This document shows positions 63,840 to 64,000 of a stretch of DNA of 64,000 bases, in pieces. Location: assembly GCA_029862745.1 (NCBI GenBank), contig JAOTWS010000008.1, forward strand, positions 1 to 64,000, read 5' to 3'. Source of the DNA: Nitrosopumilus sp. (lineage in GTDB: Archaea > Thermoproteota > Nitrososphaeria > Nitrososphaerales > Nitrosopumilaceae). The position numbers and the translations under genes were made by a program. The notes under the pieces were generated by a model, which was not told where the DNA came from, ran no database searches, and saw only the letters and a list, made by a program, of their open reading frames with translations. Positions within the stretch are counted from its first letter, which is position 1; the number at the start of each line of letters is the position of its first letter.

Positions 63840-64000
63840 CGATAATATTTTTATTTATAATATTATAAATCCAGATCATCAAGATTCCTAAAATACAAGT
63901 TAGATAAAAAATAAGTGTGAGAGATCATTATCTTGATGAGTTAAAAAACGATTTTAATTCATATTCAAATCAGTTAAAAAAATTAAAAACTAAACTTTTG

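Noticed and set aside
1-64000. Intact transposon, prophage, toxin-antitoxin or CRISPR-Cas locus
   Set aside because: I looked for transposase, integrase, Cas and terminal inverted repeats and saw none that I could support.

Overview
The window looks like an ammonia-oxidising archaeon of the Nitrososphaerota (Thaumarchaeota), most likely a Nitrosopumilus or Nitrosarchaeum relative. The evidence is the AT-rich sequence, frequent TTG and GTG starts, many blue-copper (cupredoxin) proteins, surface proteins with a C-terminal PEFG sorting signal, a CdvC/Vps4 division ATPase, an A-type ATPase subunit F, a TrmB-family regulator, and a bacterial-type uvrBAC set as found in this phylum. I see no rRNA, tRNA, CRISPR array or intact insertion sequence. 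No search was run; all calls come from reading the sequence.

Positions 1 to about 31 kb form an accessory region with long AT-rich spacers. It holds secreted or membrane proteins (cupredoxins, a tandem rhodanese, a DUF1264 protein, a beta-propeller/dienelactone-hydrolase fusion, DoxX, an intradiol dioxygenase), tiny zinc-finger proteins and many small unknown genes. It also holds about eight broken genes: a two-domain multicopper oxidase with no start and a stop codon before its plastocyanin domain, an RHH-like protein, a roadblock-like protein, a SIMPL-domain protein, a PEFG-type protein and several fossils. A photolyase and a methyltransferase are intact. Around 25-26.7 kb three promoters share a CTAGTGGTAA-like element next to the TATA box.

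Positions 31-49 kb are mostly housekeeping: ilvB-ilvN-leuA-leuB (branched-chain amino acids), an LsrF/DhnA-type aldolase with a repeat-encoded tail next to a zinc dehydrogenase, atpF, a metallophosphoesterase, carA-carB, then a cdvC cluster with two helical proteins, one of them ESCRT-III-like. A TrmB regulator is divergent from that cluster. The main finding is in carB: the frame is perfect except for 22 nt inserted inside a universally conserved N-terminal motif. The insert folds as a bulge-helix-bulge/loop element, and cutting it by the archaeal splicing rule restores the Gly-Glu-Phe-Asp reading exactly. This suggests a tiny mRNA intron.

Positions 49-64 kb carry RidA, another PEFG protein, a DHH phosphoesterase with a Lys/Thr/Pro-rich tail, citrate synthase, a linker-bearing cupredoxin, uvrB-uvrA-uvrC (UvrC without its helix-hairpin-helix end) and an FMN-binding split-barrel protein.
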